Origin: Chaetorhynchus papuensis | Taxonomy: Eukaryota > Chordata > Aves > Passeriformes > Rhipiduridae | Assembly (NCBI GenBank): GCA_013396525.1 | Contig: VWYX01000364.1 | Coordinates: forward strand, 163,730-227,729 | Direction of reading: 5' to 3' | Length of the DNA: 64,000 nucleotides | Shown: piece by piece, positions 50,316 to 64,000 of the stretch | How positions within the stretch are numbered: position 1 is the stretch's first letter | Layout: each line of letters begins with the position of its first letter | Made by a program: the position numbers and the translations under genes | The notes under the pieces: model-generated | Databases searched by the model: none | The model's input: the letters and a program-made list of their open reading frames with translations, nothing else | What the model was told of the DNA's origin: nothing

Positions 50316-53300
50316 AAGAAGCAGCTCTGAGCAAAATGATCTGTAACTTACAAAATGAATGTGGACTAATCTCAAGCTGTTGCAGAAGGAAAAGTGGCAT
50401 ATGCTCCAGTGGGATGTGTAAAGAGAAGGAGAACCTGCAACATCTTGTATTTAACACAGTACAGAGAAGACATAGAGGGGATAAGATGTATCAGTCTTCA
50501 AATATGAAAGACTACTGCTGACTTGACTGCTGACTTTTTGACCTGCTAAGTCAAGACAGGATGGGTTTAGAATGCAACAAAGTAGATGTCATTAGGCAAA
50601 GGGACGACTTTCTAATACCGAGGTTATGTTACTTCAGGATGTTACAGGGAGTCGCTCACTGTCAGTTTCTAAGTACCTATTAACCACATGTGTTGTGCAG
50701 GTACTATAGCACCACTGACACTTGCAACATTCACAGAAATGGACTGTGTGACCTTCTCAGGCTTCTCTGGGATTATGCCAATATGTACAAATGCATTATT
50801 TCATTATCAGTATTTGGTAAGAGGCAGGATGAAAGGTAGCATAGTTTTGAAGTACATTAATTTATTTTATAATTACTCAAATACCTATTCATGCCAATTC
50901 CTACCATCCCATCAGCAAATGTCAGTTACATCTAAAGAGTCCTAAATACATACAGAGCGATCTCTATGATATAAATTATCCTGTCACCAGAGCTGCAGGT
51001 CATCCTCAGCTGGAGTCTTGTTTTTGAGGTTCCCTACAGCCCCAAAACCTTTATTCTCTTCTATTACCTCTCCCAGCTGTGGAAAACTTCCTATAGGCAA
51101 CTTCTTCAACCCCCTTTACCATGACACACAGTCTTTCAATCTGACTATGACAGGTGGTAAGTTGTAATCAGGACCACCCTCTCTCAATTGTGTACTCAGG
51201 ACAGTGGGCACTGGAGAAGAAAAAAATTTGCTCTTTCATACCAGCTGGATTCCTACATGTTTCCTTTATCAAAGTATAAAGACTTGTAACTTAGATGATA
51301 AAGTCTTTTGAGTCAGAGCTTCCACCTACTGTTTGATTAACATCCTGCACATGGGTTTTCCCTCTGTGAAGATGTCTGTGTCTCTCTCTGGTACTTGCTT
51401 TCTTGCCCTTCACTGGCTCAGAGTGCCTAAGGCAGTAGATCAGCTTAATAATTGGAACGATTTCAAGTCAAACCCTTGGCAAGATGTATGAGTAGAGCAC
51501 TCATTCTGGAAATGGCTCTAAACAGCAGAGCTTGATTATTTGATTAGCGCCTGATTTCCAGTTAAACATTTAATAAATCTTATCTATTATGGTATGCTAT
51601 GCACAATATGTGGCATATGAAAGTGGACATCTGTTAAGATGCCCGCTGTGCTGTGCAGCATATTGGCCAGCCAGCCAGAGTGCAAATGAAGCGAGCTGCC
51701 AAGCCCTGTTGTGAGCAGGGGGCATCACAGGGAGAAAAAAAGAGGGCACGGTAGAAAAAAAAAAAAGGTAGAGGGGTAGTAGCAATGATGGAAAAGAAAG
51801 AAAGTGTTTTAGGACCTAAGGGAGGGGGCTGCAGCCACTGCTTATCAGGTGAAACACAGGGACTGAACCTACTTGTTTCAAGCGGATTACTCATCTTTTA
51901 CCATCCGATTTTTTTTATCTGCATTATATAGCAGCTCCACATGAAGACAGAGGCTGGAGCCAAGATATAAATTTTGCATCCAGTTAGTTGCTGAACAAAG
52001 TAAACTGAGCACAAGCTAAGGGTTAGATCACAGCATACGACCACCTCAGGGAAGCTGCTCTCATTCACAGATTAACTAATGCTGCTTTTGGCCCCGTGAA
52101 CTACACTGGAAGATGGTAAAAATTTTAGAAAGTGTTTCAGAACTAGTCACTGAGCAACCAGAGGATCTTGACAGGAAAAGGAGAAAAACCTGTCAGGATT
52201 TAAAGATTTTTGGAATACTCTTACTCCTAGCAAAATCCATGATGAAGTACTTGGTAACATGAAAGAAAACAAGCTTAGAAAAAACGGTGTATTTATAACA
52301 TGGAACTTTTCCTATTTTCAAGCAAATTCATTCATTATCAAACTATTTTAAAGAAACTCCCTGTGATAACACATCTGCACACAGTCTATTTGGTCCAGAA
52401 AGGAACTGAACTCAGGGAACCTGGCTTTTTCAAGCAAAAATGAACATACCTCCCTGTTTTGAACGTTTATCAACAAAAAACTACATGCTGCTGATTGCAA
52501 CGTTAACACTTGTACAGAGGGCAGTAAGGTGCAGCATTTTTTCCTATCAAATGTAACTTGATTAGTATAGTGCTTTTTATTTTATGTTTATTTGACATAC
52601 TTTTATTTTTACAGACAGTTACATAGTTTCTGCCTTTTTACAATTTGCGTGTTATTGTGAGTCTCTTAATTGCCACCATGCCTTCAAATTTTAGCCCTGT
52701 TATAAGCCTTGAATGAAGTTTTCTTCACCTGAAAGTAATTTTAATTTGAAATGCACACAGAAAAACAGTATCTTATTTTTTTAATTCAGCACTGCAAGTC
52801 TGATGGCACCAGATGCCCCTAAGACCTAGTGCTTCTATGACTTAATTACACAAATTAGGTCTACAAATTAAGCCTGACAACATCTGAAATCAGTGTGATT
52901 TGTTCTATCTTCCCTTGACTCTATTTCCATGCTTGAGAAATCAAGTGCATGGGCAGGAGAAGTATTACTGTGCTTCTGTTCATTCCCTGGCTGCAGCGCT
53001 GGCACCAAAGGGACCTGAAGCCATGGCATGAATTGCCTCCTCCCAGCACCAGGAAGGGTCTGGGCACACCGAGGCTGTGGTTATTAGAAGGACTGCATGT
53101 AAGAAGGAGGCATGAAATCAGCTGCAATGAATAACACTATTTATTTCCAGGAGGCTTTAATTGCTTTATACTCTTATGTAACTGGGACCACCGAGTGTGT
53201 GGGTGTGTGTTTAAATGCACATCACTGTGTTTCTGTCAGGCCATTTCCAGATGGTAAATATGGAACTGGAGAGTATCTCCAAACAGAGCTTTGCTATAGC

Positions 53301-56300
53301 CACTCACTCTGCTTCAGATTTGGAACAGAGAAAAATGTCTAATAACAATTGCGACTGATTCAATTACCCTGGCTTATTGACGTATTTTATTGTTGATTCT
53401 TGATTTAATTTTTACCCCTGCTCACTATCTCACCTAAATTGTCCCCCTCATTTAATAAATATTTTTTTCTCTTTATATGAAGTGTCATTTCACTTAATAG
53501 TAGAAGAATGTTTCACCACACCTTTGACAGACATTTTATGCATCTTAAAATAACAATGACAACTTGTTAGGCAGACATTTCTTTCTCTTATGACAGTAAA
53601 AATGAGCTTAGATCATGATTTGGACCAGATTCCTAACACCTATGGGGCTGTGCTTTGACCTGAAAATTTCTACCTTGGTGGAACACAAACAAGGCTCACA
53701 GTAGGTGAGCAGTTTATACATTTCAGGCTTTCATAATTTCTCTTCAATAATCTGAAAAGGTTTTGTCAGGTAGCAGAAAAAATGAGAGAACTAATGTAAA
53801 AAAATAAAACTATTTTTAAATCATTAACAGCTGCAGCAAATTCTCTATTTGAATCCAAGCCTAACCCTCTAAACAGATGCTGCTTTCCTGGAATTGCAGA
53901 TGGAAGGATCAGTTCAGGCTCTAGGTTCTTTTGCAAATTTCTCTTTTGGAAACTGAAGTAACTCTGCTAGGATGAATTTGAGAGCATTCTTGTTCCTTCA
54001 GAGTTAACCCTTACACTAGCCAAAAACAGTGAGTGAGAAGACATGGAGTTAGAGGGTAGGCTGTATGGAAATTCAAGCATAGGAAACTTAAGCTTATTTG
54101 ATATATAAGTGCTCCTTGTTCCTTATGGGTTCAGTGCAGTGAAATCACATCTTACAAATTGTGGAGGACATGTGCAGTGATAGCAAACAGATTCTCCTTG
54201 TGGCAAAGCATGCTGTGTCAGGATCTGTAGCCTTCTGTTGCGAAAAGTACACTGAAGATGCAGCATGAGCTGGTTAGAAACCACCCATATACTCAGTGGG
54301 CTGCAGGTTTTGTATCAGTACAAACACAAATAAATTTACTGCCTTGAGGATGAGATAAAATAACTCACTAATTCTGACAAAATTTAGTTTCACAGCCACA
54401 AGAGTATGGCTCTGTCAGGCACCATCTACCTGCGTGGGCTGGAAGCAAAGGCCGAATGAGCTCCCTTTTCTGACACTTGTGTCTGTTTGTGTATTCAGTT
54501 ACACCTAAAGCAGCTGCTTTCCCTGCCAGTACCGAGCTCATGTACCCACACCGTGCCCTGCTGTCTGGAGGAATGTGAGGAGAAGGTTGCCAGCTGCCTC
54601 TCCCTCCCACCAAAGCAGCTTTAACTGCACGGCCCTTTCCTTCAGCGGCAACACTGGCAAGCACAGCAGAACCAGGGGTGCACTGCAAGAGGAAACTGCA
54701 TTCAGGGATGCTTGGGGAGAGGGCACTTGAATGAGTTGTTTCAGGGAGAGGGCTTGAACCCGGAGAAGAGTTGGGGTCACTGCTCTGAGAACTACAGGAT
54801 TTCCCTCTTGTGCTTACCCCTACAAATTTCCAGTGTCCAGCACTTGATTAGTTCAGGTAAACACTTATGTTGCTTGAGCCTTTGCCATCACTAACCACAG
54901 CTCTCAGAGCTCTGTTTTAACCTGTTCTGTCTGGGAACCACAAGCCAGTAAGGAATAACTGTTATGTTCCCATATATTGCACCAGCAGCTGGGAATCATT
55001 TGGTGATGAAGTGGGAACTACTGACTTCCTGCCTTCCACCCTTTTTTAGCACATGCAGTCACAAAGGAGCAGGATGCTGCATGTGCTCCGGTCTGTAATT
55101 CCCAGTACAACCACTCATGCAGAGCTGTCGAGTGTGTATTTCAGTTACAATTACACACACCATGTGTTTTGATGATGAATTTGCTACAAGACTAGAGAAA
55201 GGTAACAAATTATTTATGACTAGACAGATTCCTGTTTATAATCCTTGTGGCTACTGCTGTATTGCTGCTAGATTTTAGTACCTTTGAGAAGGGACTTCAT
55301 ATTAAGAAATCTGTCATCTGAAAAATAAAGCCTGTCTGCACATTTGGTACAGAGGGACTTCAAATATCCAAATAATCTTCTAAGCAGACTTCTTTTATCT
55401 TTCTAGGGGAGTTTTACAACTTCACTGTAGAAAATCCTGAGATATATATTGTTTCTCTTAAAAAAATTATCTTTATGATTTAGAGATAATTTGTTTGTTA
55501 TTCTTACCTCTGCTGAAAATGTGGTCATGTAAATGCTGTGTACTGAAAATTTGTAATATAGGTTCTTGCACAGAACTACATAGATTTCTAGACAGGGGAA
55601 GAAGCCCCCCTTGACAGGGGAGTATGTCCAGTCCTTACTCCTTGCCAAGGCAATGAAAGAACATTTTAATTGTGAGTTTTCATACATTCCTATTTTGTAA
55701 GTTCACTGGATTTCTGCTTAACTCTTGGGGAAAGAGAATTCTCACCAGAACTGCGCATGCAAACATTTTAATTTGGTATTAGTGTGGTTTTAATATTAGG
55801 CATTTATGAAGGTAGGGCAGGACCTCAGGTACATTACACCTCATGTTTTCTTGCTCCAAAACATGCCACTACTTCTACAGGGGCAACTTAGCACAGCACC
55901 AGGATAACTTCGTTCAGACCATTCCTCAGGGAGGCATGGAATCAGTTACTCTAGAACACGGAAACTTTGTTTTGCACAACTGCTCAAGCCCAAAGGCAGC
56001 CAAGTGAAAAGACAACAGTACTGTACCTTCCTCCTCTGTGAAGAACACCTGGTTTGCACGGCCACACCATAAGCATTCAGTTAGGAAGACAACTTCTGTC
56101 TGGCTAGGTTAGGTTGAGTGAGCTGACCCTATGCTTTAATTTCGTGCATGTGAGTCTTTTGCTTCAATAATTGGTATAGGCAACCTAAACTGCTTCTGAC
56201 CCATGTCTGTACTGAAAGAGAAATGATACAGCTGTATTTCTGGATGCCAAGGCCAGATTAATAATCCCTGCTGAGTCTGCACTAATTATTTTGGGCACAG

Positions 56301-57725
56301 TGCTGCAAGATCTGGATTCCCTACTTTTAGACTAAAACCAGTAACTTCATTTTATCCTGCATGATGTGAAAATACAAGCCTGGAAAGGGATTAGCTTGAT
56401 GATCATATACTCCATCACAGGGTGACCCATCATTGTCTTGGACAGCTCACATTCTCCAGGTATGCTGCAGAGTCGTTAATTCCCGGTGCCACCCCACCTA
56501 CTCAATCGCACCACTGCAGGCCTGACACAAAGTGCTGCTTATCGGGTTTGTGCTCATGAAACAGAGTGGAAAGGGCAGGGAACAATGCTCTAAATTTAGT
56601 CTGTTCAGAATACCACATCGCTGAGTATTCCCATCTATTTTCAAAGCTGCAATAAAGCAGCATGGCAATATTAGTAAATGTCATTAGTTCTTTGAATTAA
56701 AAGAATTACTTCCAGCCAACAATAATAGATTAGAACAATTCTCATCTACTACATTAGAGTAATTCTTGGCAGTGTGAACACAATGAATCTGAGGAGTTTA
56801 CAATACAACCATCCAACTAAAACTTGGAATATAAATTCTCAGCCTGTAATCACTTCGTTTTTTGTGTCTCTTTAGTCAAGGCAGTATGATTTTTTTTTCA
56901 GTCAGAGAGTCATAAAGTTTCTGTTCAAAGTTTTTATTGGTTTTCAAAAATGTAGTTGATTGGTTAATGTGATTTTTCTTTTTTAATAACCCTTCTTTTT
57001 CCAACACAGGTCATTTTCAAGCTTTACGAAATTTACCTAAAATCACTTTTTTTTGAGTTAATAGATTATAAATTTTCATTAGCCAAATATATTGTCATAC
57101 CGCCTTTAACTGGGCCATGAATATTAAAGTACTAACCTTGTTGTACTTTATTTAGAAACCTTTTCAGGAAAAGAGTATCTCAAGCATAGCGAGTGTGTAT
57201 TCTTTTTTCTCCCTAGTGTTTCATAGCTGTATTGATAAAAACAGCATCATCAAATAGCATCAGCATTATCTAAGCCTTTGAAATGCCACAGAAGCCAGTA
57301 TTTTGTTACTATAGTTCTTAAACCTGATAACGATACCTCCGTCACTGCTATAACCCCCTGGTATAATGTAAGTGGAGTTACTGCTGATTTATGTTGGAGA
57401 ATTAAGTCCTGCTGAGGCTGTTACCATTAGAATGGGATTTGGAATGGGATGGGGAATTTGCTTACAGCTCTTCCTATTTCTGAACCGGTCTTTGCTGTTC
57501 CTACTCTTTGTCTGGACTACAGTCCAAACACTGCATGAATGACAGACCTAAATCTGAAGAGATTTAGAGACTTCAAACAGGTTGAGAAAACAGCGTGCTT
57601 TGATTCTTCAACTATTTGTGCTAAATTTTGAATTATTTTTGAACAATCATACTGAAAAGAGAGAAGAGAGCTGGTTGGGAGTGAGCGAAGATGACCAGAG
57701 ATGCTGGTTAGACAGCGAGCGAATA
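50316..57725. other. Intron stretch without recognised genes
   Basis: Ordinary intron with short A runs (for example near 51755) and T runs. The GC-richer patch at 54410-54780 has overlapping minus-strand frames of 80 and 106 codons without known motifs. No RNA gene or transposable element recognised. Confidence 0.5.
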
Positions 57726-57789
57726 CTCTCTGACACAGCTTAACAAATTACTTCAAATGCTCTCTGACACCTTTAACAAATTACTTCAA
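57726..57789. repeat. 33/34-bp tandem duplication
   Basis: ctctctgacac followed by taacaaattacttcaa occurs at 57726-57756 and again at 57760-57789, with a small difference between the blocks (agct against ct). Just after it, aataccttt (57788-57796) and aaaggtatt (57833-57841) form a short inverted pair. Confidence 0.88.
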
Positions 57790-58899
57790 TACCTTTAAAA
57801 GGTACCTTTTAATAATCACATCTCTGGTTATCAAAGGTATTGAAAGATGCTGATGGCTCTAATGCAGAAAAGCGTGCCAAAAGACTTGATCTATGTCACA
57901 GGTTATGAGAAGATCTGTACGGATATTGACTAATACCATTTGTGCTTTTTACCCAATGGAAGATTTACAGACAGCTACAAAATTCCTCAGATTTGAACAC
58001 AAAGGAAACATTGAACTTAATGGCTGCACTCTGGAATGATTACTGACAGACAATATCCTGCACAGCAAAGGGGAACCACCAGTCACAGGGTTTTATTTAT
58101 TTATTTACTTCTCCTCTATGAGCTATTTGTGCTTGTTTGTATGATACTTCGCCTTGCTGGCAATTGCTAAAGGAACACTCCTGAAAAACTGAAGTGTTAA
58201 ATGTTCCTTCTGTTTCTTCTTCACAACTAACCTTCCAATACCGCTGTAATGGAGAAGCAATGTTTTTCTGCAAGCTGAGCAAAGGGAGTGGATGAACCTA
58301 CTATTTGACCAAGAACAACATAATGGGGAAAGGAACAAAGAAATTTACAGCAATGAAGAGATAGGGAAGCCCCAGTATATCTGAAATGTCAAATTCTACA
58401 AAAATGATAAGCAACTCTGTATCTCTTTCATGCCCTTCCCTCCAGCCTTCATCATTGTACTATCTTCTGTATTTTCAGATATTCTGAACCAAATAGTAGT
58501 CTACACAGGGAGAACTTCCCAGAGAAGTTCCCAGAGGAACTAAAAGTAAATGCAAGACAACCCTGTAACTACGTGCTGTACCAACAGATCAACCCTTCCT
58601 CTGTCCATGTTGGCCAGCCTCCCCTTGGTTTAATTCAGGAAGGATTTTCACTTGATATTGCTTCCAGTTGTTTTCATCCCAGAATGGATAAATAATGAAA
58701 AGGAAAGTAAAAAACCAGTTGTCTCTCTGCAGCCCAGCATAGAAACAAATTATATCTCTGCTTTGACAAACATGTCAGACTCACTCAGTGAAAACAAAAT
58801 TGCTTTTTTTCTTGCTGTTCTATAATCAGTTTACAGATTACAGAAATTTATAGAAACGACAAAGCAGTTAAAAGACTTGGAGACTTCATAAAACCCCAC

Positions 58900-58917
58900 T
58901 TTTTTTTTTTTTTTTTT
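58900..58917. repeat. Poly-T tract
   Basis: About 18 consecutive T. No poly-A signal or retroelement was recognised next to it. Confidence 0.88.
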
Positions 58918-60095
58918 GCTAACGTGTTCCAAGTCCAGTAGATATAGTTAGTTTAACTCTTGGGCTTATAATCAACAGGACAGAAGAACATTTTTATGGA
59001 AAATGCATTTTTGTAGGCATTTTCCCTCATAAAATAATCCTCTTAACCACTTTTTCCCCCAGCTGCTTGAGCAAAAATTAATTCTCAAGTGATTAGGAAC
59101 TTGAATTATGGGCATTCAAAGAAACTCCTCCACGATCTGAAAATGCTGAAAGCAAATCATAGTCACCTAATAAAATAGGAAAATACAGATGCAGAAATAT
59201 ATCACAAAGAGAAATAAATCCTTCTTTGTGACTCTAAATCTTATGCTGTGAAATTAATTTAGGTAATTCTTATTTTAAAATGAAATCAGAAGTATCATGA
59301 AATATCATCCAGTATTTTAGTAATAAATCTGATGGATGTTGCTGTAACTGGTCACATTGAAAAGCTCAGACCTTCCGCAAAAGAAAATAATATCACTACA
59401 TAAAATAGAACTGCAACTGCACAGCTGATTTAGGAACTGAATCAGGCTATCTAGAATCACAGCCAAAGAACAGCTTTCCTTTCTAGTCCTGGTTCAGGGA
59501 AGAACACCCCTGCCTTTTACATGATCCCTAACAACTTCATATATGATGTCCTTGATCACTATCCTGTGCAGTTTCTGGTTACCAGGTAACATTTCTCTGC
59601 CTGATTCACAATTTTGACTAAGTAAATGTCTAAATAACTGTGGCCAGGCATTCACACCTCTTTTGGAAGTTACTTTTTTTTTCAAATATTTTATTTTTAA
59701 AGGTTGTTTTGCTTGGAGAGTGCAACATACACACAGTTCCCCAGCTGCTGGTCAACTATGGTATTCCAACAGATGCAAGCACTTGTAGTGGAAAGCAAGG
59801 GAGAGATTAATGGGTTTTGAAGTATTTTTTCTGGCAGATTTTTGTACCCTGACAGTTTGTTAGCAGCAAATGCCAGGTGAAGGGGACTCCAAAGGATCCT
59901 ACAGGAAAACCAGTAATACCCATTTGAAAACATGGGTAACATAATGAAACAATGGCTGCCACAGGTATAGGAAGAATGGTTTATAAAATCTTCAGGATAA
60001 AATTTGGATTTCTGCACTGCACTGTGTTTTCATTTACTATTTAGTTCACCAAGGGAATCCATAGATATTTTCCACGGAACACTCTAAAGGGAGAC

Positions 60096-60155
60096 AGAAA
60101 CTGAGTAATAGTATTTTGGTTATATAGAAACCGAATTACAGTATTTTGATTACAT
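60096..60155. repeat. Diverged 30-bp tandem duplication
   Basis: agaaactgagtaatagtatt plus ttggttatat (60096-60125) is followed directly by agaaaccgaattacagtatt plus ttgattacat (60126-60155), with six mismatches over 30 bases. The divergence implies an older event than the duplication at 18241. Confidence 0.85.
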
Positions 60156-60806
60156 TTTAAAAAATTTTATATCTGTGTGTAGAAATAGCAGGAAAGCTAA
60201 GAGTAAATTTCACAACACTGCTTAATATCATGCTCAGTTGTTGATACTGTCTGGTTTACAAAACATTTTCCGGAGCAAGGAGGCTATAGAGTAGAGTCAG
60301 GAATTTGTTTCAGTTTCAAAAACAACAACATCTGTTCACAATCATGGTAGAGCACTACAGGATTGATTCTCATCTTGGTGAAGATTTCTGTGAATTTTGC
60401 TTTTGCTCTGTCTATTCAGCAAGGAAGAGTAAAGTGATGCTTTAGATTATTCCATTCCATTTCTCAGTGTTAATGCAAAGTCCCTAGCATAACCTAGGCC
60501 TTTTGTGGACCTTTATGTTAATGATAATCACTAAATAAATAAAGGAATTTAGGAAGCATTTTTCAAGACAGTGTTCTTCGTACTTCTGCCCAAATCCTCC
60601 TACTCAAATCCCTAGTTATGCAGCTACCTGAGTAAACACCTCTAGCTCTGGTTATTGAAACACCAGTTCTGGCTTTTTGTCATTTGAGACACAGTAAGGG
60701 ATGAGGACAAAAGATGGGAGCCATGGGACAGCAGAATGCAGAGCTCTCTTTTGAAGGGAAATTTTACTGGCCAGCTTTTCCCATCCAGCTAAATACAGAG
60801 AGTAAA

Positions 60807-60866
60807 NATTTCATAAAATAAAATTAAATTTTAAAAATTAAATTTAAAAAGTTAAAGTTAAATTAC
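60807..60866. repeat. AT-rich low-complexity stretch with an ambiguous base
   Basis: An N at 60807 is followed by repeated AAATTAAATTT-like units (aaattaaattttaaaaatta and variants). The N probably marks an unresolved spot in low-complexity sequence. Confidence 0.8.
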
Positions 60867-63800
60867 ATTTTGTATTTCTCTTTAGATTATATTATGCTTA
60901 CAGGTAACTAGATAGAGATTTAATCTGTTAACAGAGACAGACAAAAAAGGAATTGTTTCATATTTAATTTTTAATGTGTATCTCTTCTGAGAGATTTCAT
61001 TGCTCAGAAACCATGTTTTACTTTAATGAAAACTGCAGTTATTTTAAAGAAATTGATTGTACTATGATAGATTATATACAATACACCATCTAGTATTTGT
61101 ACTTCAGTCTGGCATGCTCTATGTACATCAGTATCATATTAATTACATGTTTTCTGCTGATCCTTTCTGAAATGCATTTCAGCTGATCCTCTGATACACT
61201 TTTATTACTTGACTCTGTGAACTCAAATTGTCAATAAGACTGTTTGGGTGTATCACGACTACAAGAAACGGAGAAATTGCCCTTGTCTGCTAACGAGGTA
61301 TTAATTATATCACTCCCTGCTAAAGTGAGAAACATATTCTTGCCTGATGCTTATAATCCACTTCAGGGAAACACACTGCCCACCCTCACCGAACTCAGAC
61401 ACATGCTGGAAAGAAGATGGTTTTGGTTTCTTTTTAAGCACTGTTCTTGACCTGGGTCTAAGGTATGCCTTGCTGTCTGGACTGAAGGCACACACACTAT
61501 TTGCTTTTCTTGCTTCTAGTGCCATTTAAAAATATCAGTGTTCTCCCTGGAACCAGTTAAAAAGCATGGAATGCCATCTGAATGACTCTCAAAGTGCAGG
61601 CTAATTTCAGCAAGTCCATAAGTGAACTCCAGCTGGGTATCTTCCTAGAAGATACCAAAGTCCCCTTCACATCTGCCATGCAGGTGTTCTGTTTGCTCAC
61701 CTCCATGACAATGAATCAGACACCCTGTGAGCTCTCAGCTTGGCTGCCCTCTTGTGCCTATCTTATGTGTCAGAAGATACTGAATATGAAAAAAAATCAT
61801 TTGGTGATAGCCTACTGCTGCATATTCAATGGAAAACCCATCCCTGAGAAAATGAGCTGTATTGCTGACACTAAAAAATGTGTTTACTTATCTTATTGTA
61901 CCATATGTTCATTCAGCCTTGCATGAAAATTCATTCTTGGCACTGATGTGGAAAGCAATATAGAAGTTGCCTATCTACTACAATTCATACTGTGGAAAAT
62001 ATACTCTCTCCAGGAATTTGATTGTTTCAGGTCTGTAATAATGCCCAGGCTGAGTGGTCAAAGCCTTTTATCTTATCTCAAAGATGGTTCCAAGCTTACT
62101 TCAGTCAGAGTACCTAGGAACTCGCTGAGAAATAATTTATGCCAGCAAAGTATCTTGAACCTGCTTACTCCCAGCTCTTTTCACAAACAAATTTAATATA
62201 TATCATTTTCCAGGATGACAACTAGGAAGCTGAGCAAAGGCAGGAAGTCAGGTATTAAAATAAATAGGATGCAGGTACATTCAGGTAAGATTGCTCAGAC
62301 ATAAAAACAGGCATGAAAACAGAATTAATAAAATATTATTTATAGTATAAAAAACCAGTAGAGCTGTGCGGTAAGGAACAAAAATTACAGGGAAATTAGG
62401 AGATTTGAAAATAATACACTGAATTGCAATTACTTTCCATCCAACATCTGAAAGATGCTTTGTTCTGGAATGCATACATATGCAGAAGTTGGCTTTTGAA
62501 AATACAAAGTTGTCTGCTTGTCCTCTTTCTTCCATCTGAGTATGATTCATTCGTTTCAGACTAGTTACTGCCAACTTATAATACTGTTGGTGAGCAAGGG
62601 TTCCGATCCAACATCAATGTGAACTGAAAGTGTAACTTCAAAATGGACTACTCCTATGATATGTAATGGCTTTACACATCAGTTGTTTTCTCAGCAACGT
62701 CTGAAAATACACCTAGGAAGCAGGAACAGAGCGAAACATGCACTTCAGACTGTCCAAGGCAGATCTTTACACAGGCTGGTACACTGCAAGTCAATGGCAC
62801 ATGACGTGCTGTTTTATTAACTTGAAAGTAAGTAAAATGGCCGTTGATTTTAAAGGTACCATATCAGAGAAAAACTTGAGGGAACAAAAGCGCTACGGAA
62901 TGTAAAACAAAGGAGACAAAATGACTCCTTTCCTTTCGTGAAAGGAGCAGATATTGGGATATGTGACACAAAAGTCATCAAATGAAGAGATGAGAAATAA
63001 TGTCTTGGAGTCAAGGGGAACCCCCAACTGAGATGGGGAAGGACTGCTCAACAATGTTCTGATTTTAGCTTCTGGAGTCTTTCAGACTGGCTTGGAGTAA
63101 GAACAGTAAATACACTGTGAAGGGCAGGATTCTCCTCACTCACTGGATGGAGTAAGTAAGATAATTTCCCTCATTTCACAATTTACTCTTAACAAACGTA
63201 TCAGGTTCTGACATGGATCTAAATATCTTGTCATTTTTAGGTCCTGTTATTTATTCAGTATCTTTAAGCAGCTATAACACTCAGTTATTGGGACTTCTTG
63301 TGCATGAAAAGTGCATGAAAATTTCCAGTTGGCACACACCAGCCATATTACCTTATGTCACCTTTGACCGGTCTTTCTCATAGAGATGTGGCCAAAAGAA
63401 TGAGTCCAAGAAGCAATTTTATGCACCAAACCACACTAATATCCATACATTAGAAGTCTTTAAATTACTTGTGCAACTGGTCTGGTAATGTGGTAATGCT
63501 TGAAACATGAGACTAAGAATTCTTGAGCAAAAAAAGTGCTCCTTGCTTTGAATTCAAGGAGTAACATATAAAGCAGGGAAAAAAAAATCTTTGTCAAGGT
63601 CTTCATACTGCATAACTTTAGCCCCCTAACCTTGAAGAAATACCAGCACAGACTTTGTATGACAGGATTAATAGAGAGAGAGATTAGGATACTTCAAACA
63701 AATCATTTAGAGAAGGGAGGAAAACTTTCCTCTTTGTCACTTGAAGCAACCTGCATTACCCCTCTGGTGAGCAGACTTATAACAACTCAAGATATTTGGC

Positions 63801-64000
63801 ACTACTGCACTCAATTCTCATTCCAGCATATCAGTAACAGTATTTTGTAACTGAAGTACTTGACCTCCTCATCTACCCAGGAACTAAAACTGAGTATCCA
63901 CCTTCTTGTACCCCTCAGGGACGGCTGACTTTAGAAGTGTTGCTCCCAGCATAAGACATGACTTACCAAGAGGCCAAAGAGCTGAAACTGCAATGCAGAG
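60867..64000. other. Intron stretch without recognised genes
   Basis: AT-rich intron to the window edge. The longest open frame (61582-61926, 114 codons) has no recognised domain and no splice context consistent with the host gene strand. Confidence 0.5.

Larger units (their letters stand above)
15628..64000 (-). other. GABRB1 intron upstream of the exon (partial)
   Basis: In transcription order this intron precedes the exon at 15407-15627. The preceding family exon is short (68 bp, ending ...SEVNM in phase 0). I did not recognise it here, so the intron probably exceeds 48 kb, in line with the very large intron at this place in mammalian GABRB genes. It carries most of the repeats of the window (several CR1 pieces, one solo LTR), a few possible conserved non-coding blocks and small local duplications. 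Confidence 0.72.

Noticed and set aside
1..64000. CRISPR arrays, operons, phage or other bacterial defence systems, tRNA or rRNA genes
   Set aside because: The sequence is vertebrate intron: no regular spaced repeats, no dense gene array, and no cloverleaf or rRNA signature seen by eye.

Overview
The window reads as nuclear DNA from a bird. It is AT-rich, poor in genes and light in repeats. The recognisable interspersed repeats are almost all chicken-repeat-1 (CR1) LINE pieces with the avian 3' end, plus one solo LTR of a kind I know from many bird genomes. There is no sign of bacterial organisation, and nearly all open reading frames look like chance or lie inside CR1 copies. The solo LTR weakly suggests a non-galliform bird (inference).

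The only host coding sequence I can support is one exon on the minus strand, 15407-15627. It is exactly 221 bp, is bounded by good splice sites, and encodes part of the extracellular ligand-binding domain of a GABA-A receptor beta subunit. Residues that differ among the paralogues favour beta-1 (GABRB1). The rest of the window is therefore best read as two large introns of that gene: 1-15406 is the intron after the exon, and 15628-64000 is the intron before it. I did not find the short exons expected on either side (68 bp before, 83 bp after), so both introns probably run past the window edges.

Layout: 1-15400 is intron with two short CR1 tails (771, 9361), an unresolved poly-C (9802) and a poly-A tract preceded by AATAAA (13904-13978). 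15400-15930 holds the exon and, just upstream, an open protein-like stretch containing a 75-bp splice-bounded segment. 18-24 kb has a 30-bp duplication and two plus-strand CR1 copies, the second with recognisable reverse transcriptase. 26-28.6 kb is a cluster of older minus-strand CR1 pieces. 28.8-31 kb contains two unusually CpG-retaining stretches that could be conserved non-coding elements. 34.5-37.5 kb has a plus-strand CR1, the 598-bp solo LTR in the same orientation as the host gene, and a minus-strand CR1 tail. 44 kb has a CA microsatellite abutting a CR1. 44.8-64 kb is mostly featureless intron with one strong hairpin (50.26 kb) and small local duplications (57.7 and 60.1 kb).

I found no new gene system. 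The most interesting leads are the possible cassette exon beside the GABRB1 exon, the CpG-retaining intronic blocks, the hairpin, the retrocopy-like poly-A tail and the sense-oriented solo LTR.
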